From Streptomyces luteolifulvus (GTDB taxonomy: Bacteria; Actinomycetota; Actinomycetes; Streptomycetales; Streptomycetaceae): 64,000 nucleotides of DNA. The notes under the pieces were generated by a model that was given only the letters and a program-made list of their open reading frames with translations, was not told the DNA's origin and made no database searches. Both the position numbers and the translations under genes were made by a program. Location: NCBI RefSeq assembly GCF_008806595.1, contig NZ_VZRB01000007.1, forward strand, positions 186,001 through 250,000, in the 5' to 3' direction. How positions within the stretch are numbered: position 1 is the first letter of the stretch; the number at the start of each line of letters is the position of its first letter. Below, one piece after another: positions 25,657 to 33,690 of the stretch.

Positions 25657-27042
25657 TCATGCTGCCGCCTGCAACTCCAGCCGTGCCCCGAACTCGCGCA
25701 CCACCGGCTCGTCCCGGTACGGATCGAGCCGCTGCTGGAAGTCATCGAGGTACTCGGCGCCCCGGTTGGACCGGAGGGACTCGAGCAACTCCACAGCTTT
25801 CAGACCGGTGTTGCAGGCCTGTTCCACCTCGCGCTGCTGCGCCTGCGCCGTGGCCAGGAGCACATAGCCGATGGCCCGCCTGCGCGCACGGGACTTGGGA
25901 TGCCCGGCCAAGGACTCCTGCGCGCACCGCGCGGCTGCTTCGGCCTGCCCCAAGTCGCGGTGGCAGTGGGCCAGTTCGTCGGCGAGATACGCCTCGTCGA
26001 AGTGGGCGATCCACGCCGGGTCGTCCCCCGAGGACGGATTCACCGCCTCCAGCGCCCTCACGGCCCGCCCGGAGGCCGCCTCGGCGGCCCGCGCGTCACC
26101 CAGCAGGGCGTGCCCGCGTGCCTCCGCGGCGTGGAACATCGCCTCCGCGCGCGGTGTCACGCGCCCTCGCGCCCCCTCCTGCGCCGCCCGGGCCAACTGG
26201 GCGATCTCGCGGGGGTTTCCGAGCTGTGCAGCGAGGTGGCTCATGGACGCGGCGAGCACATAGCCGCCGTATCCCCGGTCCCCCGCCGCCTGTGCGAGGC
26301 GCAGCGCCTGGATGTAGTAACGCTGGGCGAGACCCGGCTGTCCGGTGTCGACGGCCATGTAGCCCGCGAGCTCGGTCAGCCGGGCCACGGCGGCGAAGAG
26401 GTCCCGCCCGACGGCCTCCCGGTAGGAGCCGGCCAGCAGTCCGGAGACCACGCTGTTGAGGTAGTGCACGACGACCGGGCGCACATGCCCGCTGCCGTAC
26501 TGGTGGTCCAGATCGACCAGCGCCTGGGTCATCGCGCGCACGGCCGCCACGTCCGACTGTCCCACCCGCGGTCCCGCCGCCCGTGCCACCTGCGAGTCGG
26601 GCGAGGAGATCAGCCAGTCGCGGCTGGGCTCGACGAGCGCGGACGCGGCGACGGACGAGCCGGAGAGGAAGTCGCGCCGCCCGACGTCGCTGCGCCACAG
26701 CTCACACACCTGCTCGATGGCTCCCAGTACCGTCGGCGAGAACTGGAGGCCGACGCCCGAGGCGAGGTTCTTGCCGTTGGCCATGCCGATCTCGTCGATC
26801 GTGACCGTACGGCCCAGCTTGCGGCCGAGCGCCTCCGCGATGATCGCCGGGGCGCGCCCGCGCGGCTGCTGTCCGCGCAGCCAGCGGGCCACGGACGTCT
26901 TGTCGTAGCGCAGATCGAGGCCGTGCTCGGCGCCGCACATGTTGACCCGGCGGGCGAGCCCCGCGTTGGAGCAACCCGCTTCCTGGATGAGCGCCTGCAG
27001 CCGTTCGTTCGGCTGCCGCGCGACGAGAGGCCTTGCGGCCAT
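25657..27042 (-). CDS. TPR-containing transcriptional regulator (NsdA-like)
   Basis: 461 residues. The N-terminus (NERLQALIQEAGCSNAGLARRVNMCGAEHGLDLRYDKTSVARWLRGQQPRGRAP) is an XRE-like helix-turn-helix. DFLSGSSVAASALVEPSRDWL follows, then tetratricopeptide-like helical pairs from about residue 190 to 430 (LAQRYYIQALRLAQAAGDRGYGGYVLAASMSHLAAQLG and similar). The layout matches the Streptomyces regulators of sporulation and antibiotic production typified by NsdA; orthology is not established. Cytosolic; the ligand or peptide sensed by the TPR part is unknown. Start ATG 27042. Confidence 0.85.
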   Translation of the reverse strand: MAARPLVARQPNERLQALIQEAGCSNAGLARRVNMCGAEHGLDLRYDKTSVARWLRGQQPRGRAPAIIAEALGRKLGRTVTIDEIGMANGKNLASGVGLQFSPTVLGAIEQVCELWRSDVGRRDFLSGSSVAASALVEPSRDWLISSPDSQVARAAGPRVGQSDVAAVRAMTQALVDLDHQYGSGHVRPVVVHYLNSVVSGLLAGSYREAVGRDLFAAVARLTELAGYMAVDTGQPGLAQRYYIQALRLAQAAGDRGYGGYVLAASMSHLAAQLGNPREIAQLARAAQEGARGRVTPRAEAMFHAAEARGHALLGDARAAEAASGRAVRALEAVNPSSGDDPAWIAHFDEAYLADELAHCHRDLGQAEAAARCAQESLAGHPKSRARRRAIGYVLLATAQAQQREVEQACNTGLKAVELLESLRSNRGAEYLDDFQQRLDPYRDEPVVREFGARLELQAAA

Positions 27043-27334
27043 GGCTTAACCCCCTGTGGCTGCGGTGCCTGCCCGCGCACCGAGTTGACGTGTCTTCCGG
27101 GGCCGGACCCAGTCGCGTTCGGCGAAAAGTTCCGGCCGTGAAGATCAATGCCCCGCGGACATACCGAAAATGCGGGACATGCGAGGATTGCCGAGGTACC
27201 GGCAGATACCGACCCCCCACGTGGCTACCCCGCTCACGCCGTCCTTCCTCCCGCGCGCCCCCACACATGCATCCATGCGCCCCAGATGCCGAATCGATGC
27301 TCCTCCCCCGCGCGCATTACCCCCGTAACTCAAG
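27043..27334. other. Divergent intergenic region with shared 14-mer
   Basis: No gene is seen. It contains CATGCATCCATGCG at 27266-27279, the reverse complement of a sequence at 10812-10825, and TTGACG near 27084. It should carry the promoters of the TPR regulator and the primase-like gene. Confidence 0.4.
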
Positions 27335-28012
27335 GTGGACGCGAGAGTTGAGTGGAGCGTGGAAGAGACGTTCGCGGTCACCGAAGCCGCTCAGATTCCG
27401 AAGCAGCGCGGGGAACCGCTGTTGGAGACAGCCGTACGCTACGTCGAGGACCGCCACTGGGACGTCTTCCCCGGCGCCTGGCTGGAGGCCGTGGGCGGGG
27501 TGCAGCGCTGCTCGTGCGGCGATGCCGCGTGTGCCGCCCCCGGCGCACATCCGGCGCGTGAGGACTGGGCGGCACAGGCCACCGGCAGTGCGGTCGCGGT
27601 CCGCGCGATGTGGTCGAGGCAGCCGAGGGCGTCGATCCTGCTGCCGACGGGGCGTACGTTCGACGCGGTCGACGTCCCCGAGACCGCGGGGTTTCTCGCG
27701 CTCGCGCGGATGCAGCGGATGGAGCTGACGCTCGGGCCCGTGACGTTGTCGCCGGACCGGCGGATGCGGTTCTTCGTCCTGCCGGGCGGTGCGGTGAAGG
27801 TGCCGGAGCTGGTGCGCGGGCTGGGCTGGTCGCCCTCCTCTCTCGATCTGGTCGCGGTCGGGGAAGGGGGGTATGTCGCGGGGCCGCCTACGCGGTACGG
27901 GTCGCGGGGGGCCGTGCAGTGGGCCTGCCGGCCCACCGCGGTGAATCGGTGGTTGCCGGATGTCGAGGAGTTGATCTCTGCGTTGGCGTATGCGTGCGGC
28001 AGGGACAGGTAG
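27335..28012 (+). CDS. Bifunctional DNA primase/polymerase N-terminal-like protein
   Basis: 225 residues resembling the prim-pol N-terminal domain found alone in Streptomyces: LETAVRYVEDRHWDVFPGAWLE, CSCGDAACAAPGAHPAREDWAAQATG (a Cys/His cluster), SILLPTGRTFDAVDVPETAGFLALARM and VAVGEGGYVAGPPTRYG. In this stand-alone group the acidic catalytic residues are partly lost (DAVDVP retained), and the function is unknown; phage and plasmid relatives prime DNA. The start is uncertain: GTG 27335 lacks proper spacing to AAGG, and GTG 27359 is possible. It is divergent from the TPR regulator. Confidence 0.8.
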   Translation: MDARVEWSVEETFAVTEAAQIPKQRGEPLLETAVRYVEDRHWDVFPGAWLEAVGGVQRCSCGDAACAAPGAHPAREDWAAQATGSAVAVRAMWSRQPRASILLPTGRTFDAVDVPETAGFLALARMQRMELTLGPVTLSPDRRMRFFVLPGGAVKVPELVRGLGWSPSSLDLVAVGEGGYVAGPPTRYGSRGAVQWACRPTAVNRWLPDVEELISALAYACGRDR

Positions 28013-28050
28013 CGGTGCCCGCTGACCGGCGTGGTGTCTGCTGTGCGGCG

Positions 28051-28094
28051 GCTGCGGGTGGTTCGTGGCCCGTCGCGCGGTTCCCCGCGCCCCT
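28051..28094 (-). repeat. Dispersed intergenic repeat, copy 2 (diverged)
   Basis: GTGGCCCGTCGCGCGGTTCC followed by CCGCGCCCCT matches, with differences, the repeat at 35295-35324 and, inverted, the one at 8541. Confidence 0.5.
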
Positions 28095-28125
28095 CGGGCG
28101 GGCTGCCCGACCGTAGGGTGATCCC

Positions 28126-28917
28126 ATGACGGAGGGAACACTCGCGAAGAGAGCCGCCGTACGCGTGCAAGGGCTCTGGAAGCGGTTCGGGGAGCAGGTT
28201 GCTGTTGCCGGGATCGATCTGGAGTTGCCCGCGGGGAAGTTCATCGGGCTGGTGGGGCCCAACGGTGCCGGGAAGACCACCACGTTGTCGATGGTGACCG
28301 GGTTGCTGCGGCCCGATCAGGGGACCGTCGAGGTCGTCGGGCACGACGTGTGGCGGGATCCGGTGGCCGTGAAGGCACGGATCGGGGTGCTGCCGGAAGG
28401 GCTCAGGCTCTTCGACCGGTTGTCGGGGCGTGAACTGCTCGCCTACTCGGGGCGGCTGCGGGGGCTGCCGGGCGCCGAGGTCGACAAGCGGGCCACCCAG
28501 CTCCTCGACGTTCTTGATCTGGCCGGGGCCCAGCACAAGCTCGTGGTCGACTACTCGACCGGTATGCGCAAGAAGATCGGGCTCGCGGCCGCTCTCCTCC
28601 ACAATCCGGAAGTGCTGTTCCTGGACGAGCCGTTCGAGGGCGTCGACCCGGTGTCCGCGCAGACGATCCGGGGCGTTCTGGAGCGGTACACGGACTCCGG
28701 CGCCACCGTTGTCTTCTCCTCCCATGTGATGGAGCTCGTCGAGTCGCTGTGCGACTGGGTGGCCGTGATGGCGGCCGGCCGTATCCGCGCCCAGGGCACG
28801 CTCGCCGAGGTGCGCGGGGACGCGCCCTCGCTGCAGGCTGCGTTTCTCGAACTCGTCGGGGCGAACGGCCGCGACGCCGGTTCCGATCTCGACTGGCTGG
28901 GCGGCGGGGCGCGATGA
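28126..28917 (+). CDS. ABC transporter ATP-binding protein
   Basis: 263 residues. Walker A is GPNGAGKTTT near residue 46, the signature is YSTGMRKKIGLAAALL near residue 142 and Walker B is VLFLDEPFEGVD near residue 162, with the switch His in FSSHVMELVE. It belongs to the CcmA/DrrA-like exporter ATPases. The stop overlaps the permease start (ATGA), making a two-gene half-transporter. Cytosolic face of the membrane; the cargo is unknown. Confidence 0.95.
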   Translation: MTEGTLAKRAAVRVQGLWKRFGEQVAVAGIDLELPAGKFIGLVGPNGAGKTTTLSMVTGLLRPDQGTVEVVGHDVWRDPVAVKARIGVLPEGLRLFDRLSGRELLAYSGRLRGLPGAEVDKRATQLLDVLDLAGAQHKLVVDYSTGMRKKIGLAAALLHNPEVLFLDEPFEGVDPVSAQTIRGVLERYTDSGATVVFSSHVMELVESLCDWVAVMAAGRIRAQGTLAEVRGDAPSLQAAFLELVGANGRDAGSDLDWLGGGAR

Positions 28918-30503
28918 CCGGCGACATCACTCCCGTCGTCGTACGGCTGAAACTGTCGCTCCTGCGGAACGGGCTCAGACAGTCCGGGGGGCGGCGGGCT
29001 GCGTATGTCGCGTCGGCCATCGTCACCTTTCTCTTCGCCGCGCTCCAGCTGATCGGTCTGATCGCGCTGCGCGGGCATGCGCACGCCGCATCCGTCGTGG
29101 TGCTGCTGGTGGCGGTGCTGGCACTGGGCTGGGCCGTGATGCCGCTGTTCTTCCCCGGCGGTGACGAGACCCTGGACCCGACCCGTCTGGTGATGCTGCC
29201 GCTGCGGCCCCGGCCGATGGTGCGGGCGCTGCTGGTGGCCTCGCTGGTGGGCATCGGGCCGCTGTTCACGCTGTGCCTGCTGGCCGGTTCGGTGGTGTCG
29301 GTCGCCCATGGCGGCGCAGCGTACGCCGTCGGGGTCATCGCCGTCGTGCTGGCGCTGCTGGTGTGCGTGGCCCTCGCACGGGCCGTCGCCGCGGCCAATG
29401 TGCGGCTGCTGACCAGCCGCAAGGGCCGTGATCTCGCGGTGCTGAGCGGTCTGGTCATCGCGATCGGGGCGCAGCTGGTGAACTTCGGGGCGCAGCGGCT
29501 GGGTTCGTCCGGGCTGGCGCAGCTCGACCCGGCGGCGGAGGTGCTGCGCTGGGTGCCGCCCGCCTCGGCGATCGGCGCGGTGGACTCGGTGAGCGAGGGG
29601 TCGTACGGCAGGGCGGTGGCCCAACTCGCCCTGAGCGCCGGTGCGTTGGTGGCGCTGCTGGCGGTGTGGTCGCGGCATCTGACCCGGCTGATGACCGCGC
29701 CCGACGGATCCACCCTCCAGACCGAGGGGTCAGCGGTGCGCGAGCGGACGTCGACGGGGCTCGCCCGGCTGCTGCCCGCCGGGCGCACCGGCACCGTCAT
29801 GGAGCGCAGCCTGCGCTACATCTGGCGCGACCCCAAGACCAAGGCGGCCTGGGTGACCTCCCTGGCCATCGGGTTGATCGTGCCGGTGTTCAACGCGTGG
29901 CAGGGCACGGGCTCGATCTACTTCGCGTGCTTCGCCGCGGGGATGCTCGGCATCCAGATGTACAACCAGTTCGGGCAGGACACATCGGCGTTCTGGATGG
30001 TCGCGCTGACGATCTCCACCACCCGCGACGCCTACGTCGAACTGCGCGCGCGAGCACTGGCCCTGCTGGTGATCACCCTGCCGTACGCCACCCTCGTGAC
30101 CGTGCTCACGACGGCGATGCTCGGCGACTGGCCGACGCTGCCCGAGGCGCTCGGGCTGTCCTTCGCGCTGCTCGGCGCGATGCTGGCGACCGGTGCGTGG
30201 ACGTCCGCCCGCTTCCCCTACTCCATTCCGCAGGAGGGCTACAAGAACGTCGCTCCCGGGCAGGTCGGGCTCGCCTGGGTCTCGATCTTCGGCGGCATGA
30301 TCGCGGCCGCCCTGCTGTGCGCCCCCGTCATCGTCGGGACGATCCTGCTGAACGCCAGCGAGAGCGGTGACCCCTGGTCCTGGCTGATGCTGCCGGCCGG
30401 CGCGGCCTACGGGGCGGCGATCACCCTGCTCGGCCTCCGGCTGGCCGCCCCACGCACGGCACGGCGGCTGCCGGAGATCCTGGCGGCGGTCAGCCGGGGA
30501 TGA
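28914..30503 (+). CDS. ABC transporter permease (ABC-2/ABC exporter type)
   Basis: 529 residues starting MTGDITPVVVRLKLSLL at the ATGA overlap. At least ten hydrophobic segments are visible, including AYVASAIVTFLFAALQLIGLIAL, SVVVLLVAVLALGWAVMPLFF, FTLCLLAGSVVSVA, YAVGVIAVVLALLVCVALARAVAAA and the C-terminal VSIFGGMIAAALLCAPVIVGTILL. A soluble stretch near residues 255-295 lies between the two halves. It has no substrate signature. It works with the preceding ATPase. Confidence 0.9.
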   Translation: MTGDITPVVVRLKLSLLRNGLRQSGGRRAAYVASAIVTFLFAALQLIGLIALRGHAHAASVVVLLVAVLALGWAVMPLFFPGGDETLDPTRLVMLPLRPRPMVRALLVASLVGIGPLFTLCLLAGSVVSVAHGGAAYAVGVIAVVLALLVCVALARAVAAANVRLLTSRKGRDLAVLSGLVIAIGAQLVNFGAQRLGSSGLAQLDPAAEVLRWVPPASAIGAVDSVSEGSYGRAVAQLALSAGALVALLAVWSRHLTRLMTAPDGSTLQTEGSAVRERTSTGLARLLPAGRTGTVMERSLRYIWRDPKTKAAWVTSLAIGLIVPVFNAWQGTGSIYFACFAAGMLGIQMYNQFGQDTSAFWMVALTISTTRDAYVELRARALALLVITLPYATLVTVLTTAMLGDWPTLPEALGLSFALLGAMLATGAWTSARFPYSIPQEGYKNVAPGQVGLAWVSIFGGMIAAALLCAPVIVGTILLNASESGDPWSWLMLPAGAAYGAAITLLGLRLAAPRTARRLPEILAAVSRG

Positions 30504-30515
30504 CAGGGGCCCATA

Positions 30516-31382
30516 TCAGTGCCCTGAGATGAGCACCGCGTCGACGAACGGTTCGATGGCCGTCCGCCAGGCCTCCGGCTGGTCGTAGTGCACGAGGTGG
30601 CCGGCGTCGGCGACCTCCGCGTACTCCCCGCGGGGCAGGACGCGGACCATCTCCTGGGCCTCGGCGCGGCCGAGCTCGCCGTCGAGGCCGCGGACGACCA
30701 GGGCGGGGCACCGGACCTGGGCGAGCTCCTCCCAGTGCGCGTCGTACACCCAGGTCTCGCGGGATTCGAGCATCTGCTCCGGGTCGAAGACCGGGCGCCA
30801 GCCGTCCGGGGACTCGTGCATCACTTCGGCGTAGAACTCGCCGCGGGAGGGGTTCGGGCGCTCCACCCAGGGGTCGTCCCCGCCGAACCATTTGCGTACG
30901 TCGGCGAGCGTGGCGAAGGGAACCGGCCAGGCCTTGAACCAGTCGCCCCACTCGCGCTGTGAGGCGGCGCCGAGCGCGGAGGCCCGCATATCGCAGATGA
31001 TCACCCCGCGCACCAGGTCGGGGCGTTTGGCGGCGAGCTGCCAGGCGGTGAGGGCGCCCATGGCATGGCCGATCAGGAGGGCCGGGGCGAGGCCGAGATG
31101 TTCCAGGGCGGCCTCGGCGTCCTCGACGTACGCCTCGCGTGTGGAGGACGCCGGCGGGGGTTTGTCGCTCTGGCCGTGGCCCCGCTGGTCGAGGGCCACG
31201 GCGCGGTGCCGTTCGGAGAGCCAGCGGGCGGTGGAGGCCCAGTGCGAGGCGCGGCCCATCAGGCCGTGCAGTAACAGCACGCCGGGGGTGCTTTCGGCCG
31301 GATCCCCCTTGGGAGGGTCGCCGAACTCCCAGGCGGCGAGACGTACGCCGCCCGCCCCGGTCACGTCGATGCGTCGCACCAT
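30516..31382 (-). CDS. Alpha/beta-fold hydrolase
   Basis: 288 residues. LLLHGLMGRASHW is the oxyanion-hole region, LLIGHAMGALTAWQLAAKRPDLVRG shows an H-A-M-G nucleophile elbow in which the usual Ser is Ala, and ADAGHLVHYDQPEAW carries the catalytic His. The missing Ser/Asp/Cys nucleophile near residue 105 suggests a lyase-like, binding-only or otherwise non-hydrolytic member. It lies tail-to-tail with the ABC permease (12 bp between stops) and has a LexA-like box about 100 bp upstream. Confidence 0.88.
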   Translation of the reverse strand: MVRRIDVTGAGGVRLAAWEFGDPPKGDPAESTPGVLLLHGLMGRASHWASTARWLSERHRAVALDQRGHGQSDKPPPASSTREAYVEDAEAALEHLGLAPALLIGHAMGALTAWQLAAKRPDLVRGVIICDMRASALGAASQREWGDWFKAWPVPFATLADVRKWFGGDDPWVERPNPSRGEFYAEVMHESPDGWRPVFDPEQMLESRETWVYDAHWEELAQVRCPALVVRGLDGELGRAEAQEMVRVLPRGEYAEVADAGHLVHYDQPEAWRTAIEPFVDAVLISGH

Positions 31383-31481
31383 GGTCCTGGCACCCCCCTG
31401 GCTTCACGAACCGCTGTCCTGCCGGTGCTGTGTGCACATCCCATCAGCGCACGTCCCGCACGACCCGTCACTCGCAGACTA

Positions 31482-31497
31482 TCGAATGGGTATTCGA
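31482..31497. promoter_or_regulatory. LexA-box-like palindrome
   Basis: TCGAATGGGTATTCGA is a perfect 6-4-6 inverted repeat fitting the actinobacterial SOS-box shape TCGAAC-N4-GTTCGA with C-to-T and G-to-A changes. It lies 100 bp upstream of the alpha/beta hydrolase and faces an apparently non-coding stretch on the other side. Confidence 0.4.
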
Positions 31498-31662
31498 AAA
31501 TAGCGTCTCTGCGGACAACACCCCTCGTTCGAGTGACCCCCCGCCAGGCATGATCGCCGCCGCCGAGGGGAGATCTTCAGCGGGAGGTGGACCGCTCGGG
31601 GAAACCGGTCCGTGGGGGATGACCCTGAGAGCTCGGGGCTCCGGGTCAGCACAGGGGAGGAC

Positions 31663-31692
31663 AGGCCCCGGCGCCACAAGGCGCCGGGGCCT
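31663..31692. terminator. Strong 13-bp hairpin terminator
   Basis: AGGCCCCGGCGCC, loop ACAA, GGCGCCGGGGCCT followed by TCG: a perfect stem. It lies 224 bp beyond the dmdR1 stop on the minus strand, and about 165 bp after the LexA-like box on the plus strand. It is symmetric enough to work in both directions. Confidence 0.7.
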
Positions 31693-31915
31693 TCGACACG
31701 TCTGCGGCACATCCTCCCGGCCCCCTCAGGTCATATGCCTCACGCGACAGCCTTGCACGCGAAGCGTCCGAGCGCTGCGATTCGGAGCAGTGAATCTTGG
31801 ATTCGGCGAGAACAGCGCGCGCCCCAACTGCCCCAAGATCAACGGAAGTTGACGATCCGCGGGCCATGCTGCGGCTGCCCGGCACCCGCCCGTCCCGCTC
31901 GGCCGCCGGTACCGC

Positions 31916-32608
31916 TCAGCGCTTGGCGACGAACACGTGCGAGGCGACATCCGCCTCCAGCTCGGCCGCCTCACCGCCGCTGCCCACCAGCACACCGCCC
32001 GCCGACTCCGTCACGCTCACCACCGAGCCGGGCTGCACACCCGCGCGGCGCAGTGTGTACATCAGCTGCGCGTCCGTCTGGATCGGCTCGCCGATACGGC
32101 GCACGACGACCGTCTTGCCTTCGCTGCCCGGGTCGAGATCGGCCAGCGACACCATGCCCTCGTCCAGGAACGGGTCCGCGCCGTCCTTCTCGCCCAGCTC
32201 CTCCAGGCCCGGGATCGGGTTGCCGTACGGCGACTCCGTGGGGTGCCTCAGCAGCTCCAGCACGCGCCGCTCCACGGCCTCGCTCATCACGTGCTCCCAG
32301 CGGCAGGCCTCGGCGTGCACCTGCTCCCACTCCAGCCCGATCACGTCGACGAGCAGGCACTCCGCGAGCCGGTGCTTGCGCATCACGCGCGTGGCCAGCC
32401 GGCGCCCCTCGTCCGTGAGCTCCAGGTGGCGGTCGCTGGCCACGGACACCAGGCCGTCCCGCTCCATCCGGGCCACCGTCTGGCTGACCGTCGGCCCGCT
32501 CTGGTCGAGCCGCTCGGCGATCCGGGCGCGCATGGGGACCACGCCTTCCTCCTCCAGCTCGAGGATGGTGCGGAGATACATCTCCGTGGTGTCGATCAGT
32601 CCGGACAT
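31916..32608 (-). CDS. dmdR1: Iron-dependent DtxR-family repressor
   Basis: 230 residues. The N-terminal winged helix-turn-helix (TTEMYLRTILELEEEGVVPMRARIAERLDQSGPTVSQTVARMERDGLV) is nearly canonical DtxR. The metal-binding dimerisation domain follows (RHLELTDEGRRLATRVMRKHRLAECLLVDVIGLEWEQVHAEACRWEHVMSEAVERRVLE; note C102-type Cys in EACRWEH and the His ligands). A C-terminal SH3-like domain (residues ~155-230) ends in VASHVFVAKR. With Fe(II) it represses siderophore and iron-uptake genes. ATG 32608 is preceded by GAGGGG. In S. coelicolor the orthologue overlaps an antiparallel gene, adm; a similar frame is present here. Confidence 0.95.
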   Translation of the reverse strand: MSGLIDTTEMYLRTILELEEEGVVPMRARIAERLDQSGPTVSQTVARMERDGLVSVASDRHLELTDEGRRLATRVMRKHRLAECLLVDVIGLEWEQVHAEACRWEHVMSEAVERRVLELLRHPTESPYGNPIPGLEELGEKDGADPFLDEGMVSLADLDPGSEGKTVVVRRIGEPIQTDAQLMYTLRRAGVQPGSVVSVTESAGGVLVGSGGEAAELEADVASHVFVAKR

Positions 32609-32683
32609 TCGTGCCCCTCGATTAGCTCTGCCGGAAGCACGACGGCTCCGCGGCGCGTGCGCTGGCCCTGGCTTCAATTCTGA
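31937..32683 (+). other. adm: Long ORF antiparallel to dmdR1 (adm-like)
   Basis: A 248-codon plus-strand frame (start at 31937) covers nearly all of dmdR1 in antisense and extends past its start. The product is His/Arg/Leu/Ala-rich. Established knowledge: in S. coelicolor an antiparallel gene overlapping dmdR1, named adm, was reported to encode a protein affecting siderophore and antibiotic production. Here the frame and length are consistent with that, but long antisense frames are common opposite high-GC genes, so protein production is not shown by the sequence. Confidence 0.3.
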
Positions 32684-32819
32684 CGCATACCACTGACAAC
32701 CGTGCCGCGCCGGTGAAACCAGCGAGTTACGCGTGTGTATGCGCGCGTGTCCGCCGATTCCCGGCCAGGGCGTACGCCCCGGAGCGCACCTCCTCGGCAG
32801 GCGGACCCGTGCGGCCGTA

Positions 32820-32849
32820 TTGACACCGCACTGGTCCAGACCGCACCGT
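32820..32849 (+). promoter_or_regulatory. Promoter with DasR-like operator upstream of nagS-like gene
   Basis: TTGACA at 32820-32825 and CACCGT at 32844-32849 form a plausible -35/-10 pair with an 18-bp spacer. Inside it, ACTGGTCCAGACCGCA (32830-32845) matches 13 of 16 positions of the DasR-responsive element ACTGGTCTAGACCACT. DasR is the GlcNAc-phosphate-responsive GntR repressor of Streptomyces; placement between the promoter elements fits repression. Confidence 0.6.
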
Positions 32850-32889
32850 GATCCGCGGCACAGACCTCCGACGCTCGGAAGGGCCCCGT

Positions 32890-33645
32890 ATGAGCGACCG
32901 CACGCTGGCCGGCCAGTTCTTCGACGCGGCGATCGGCCTGCTGCAACGGGTACGCGACGAGGAGGCCGACAGCATCGACGCCGCGGGCACCCTCCTCGCC
33001 GACACCGTCGCCGCCGGCGGCCGTCTCTTCGCCTTCGGCGCCGGGCACTCCTCGCTCGCCGCCCAGGACGTCGTCTACCGCGCCGGCGGCCTCGCCCTGA
33101 TGAACCTGCTGACCGTGCCGGGCGCCGTCGGTGTCGATGTCGTTCCGGCCACGCTCGGCTCGGCCCTGGAACGCGTCGACGGTCTCGCGAGCGCCGTACT
33201 GGACTCCTCCCCGCTCCGAGCCGGCGATGTCCTCGTGATCGTCTCGCTCTCGGGCCGCAACGCGCTCCCCGTGGAGATGGCAATGAGCGCCCGCGCCCTC
33301 GGTGTGAAGGTCATCGGCGTGACCTCGGTCGCGTACGCCACGGAGACGACGTCCCGGCACGTCTCCGGGACCTATCTGAAGGACCACTGCGACATCGTCG
33401 TGGACTCGAAGATCGCGATCGGGGACGCGGTCCTCACCCTCGACACCGTCCCGGCGCCCTTCGCCCCCGCCTCCACCGTCGTCACCTCGGCCCTCCTCCA
33501 GGCGGTCATGGCGACGGCGGCCGGCTCCCTGTCCGGCCGCGGGATCGAACCCCCGCTCCTGCGCTCCGGGAACGTGGACGGCGGCCACGAGTGGAACGGC
33601 CGGGTGATGGAGGAGTACGGGGACCGGATCTTCTACCGCCACTGA
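32890..33645 (+). CDS. SIS-domain sugar-phosphate protein (NagS-like)
   Basis: 251 residues with one SIS domain: LFAFGAGHSSLAAQDVVYRAGGLALMN, VLVIVSLSGRNALPVEMAMSARALGVKVIGVTSVAYA and the C-terminal ISGDAVLTLD-like stretch. Relatives are N-acetylmuramic-acid-6-P etherase-like and KpsF/GmhA-type isomerases; it has no CBS domain. From memory the S. coelicolor gene beside dmdR1 is nagS, involved in N-acetylglucosamine toxicity by dehydrating GlcNAc-6-P; orthology is unverified. ATG 32890 has GGAAGG upstream. The DasR-like site in its promoter supports a role in amino-sugar metabolism. Confidence 0.88.
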   Translation: MSDRTLAGQFFDAAIGLLQRVRDEEADSIDAAGTLLADTVAAGGRLFAFGAGHSSLAAQDVVYRAGGLALMNLLTVPGAVGVDVVPATLGSALERVDGLASAVLDSSPLRAGDVLVIVSLSGRNALPVEMAMSARALGVKVIGVTSVAYATETTSRHVSGTYLKDHCDIVVDSKIAIGDAVLTLDTVPAPFAPASTVVTSALLQAVMATAAGSLSGRGIEPPLLRSGNVDGGHEWNGRVMEEYGDRIFYRH

Positions 33646-33690
33646 GCGCCTGTGTCACCTGCTCTGCGGCGCGGGCATCCAGCCACTCCG

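Larger units (their letters stand above)
31383..31915. other. 533-bp intergenic region, possible structured transcript
   Basis: No protein gene is recognised. Bases 31560-31660 contain nested complementary segments (GACCCTGAGAGC with GGCTCCGGGTC near 31621-31648) leading to the strong hairpin at 31663. This could be a small RNA on the plus strand starting near the LexA-like box, or simply the dmdR1 3' region. Confidence 0.4.

Noticed and set aside
31560..31660. Possible 6S RNA or RNase P RNA
   Set aside because: No match to the characteristic loops of either could be traced; kept only as a generic structured region.
31916..32683. Iron box sought at the dmdR1 promoter
   Set aside because: No TTAGGTTAGGCTCACCTAA-like sequence was found there or elsewhere in the window.
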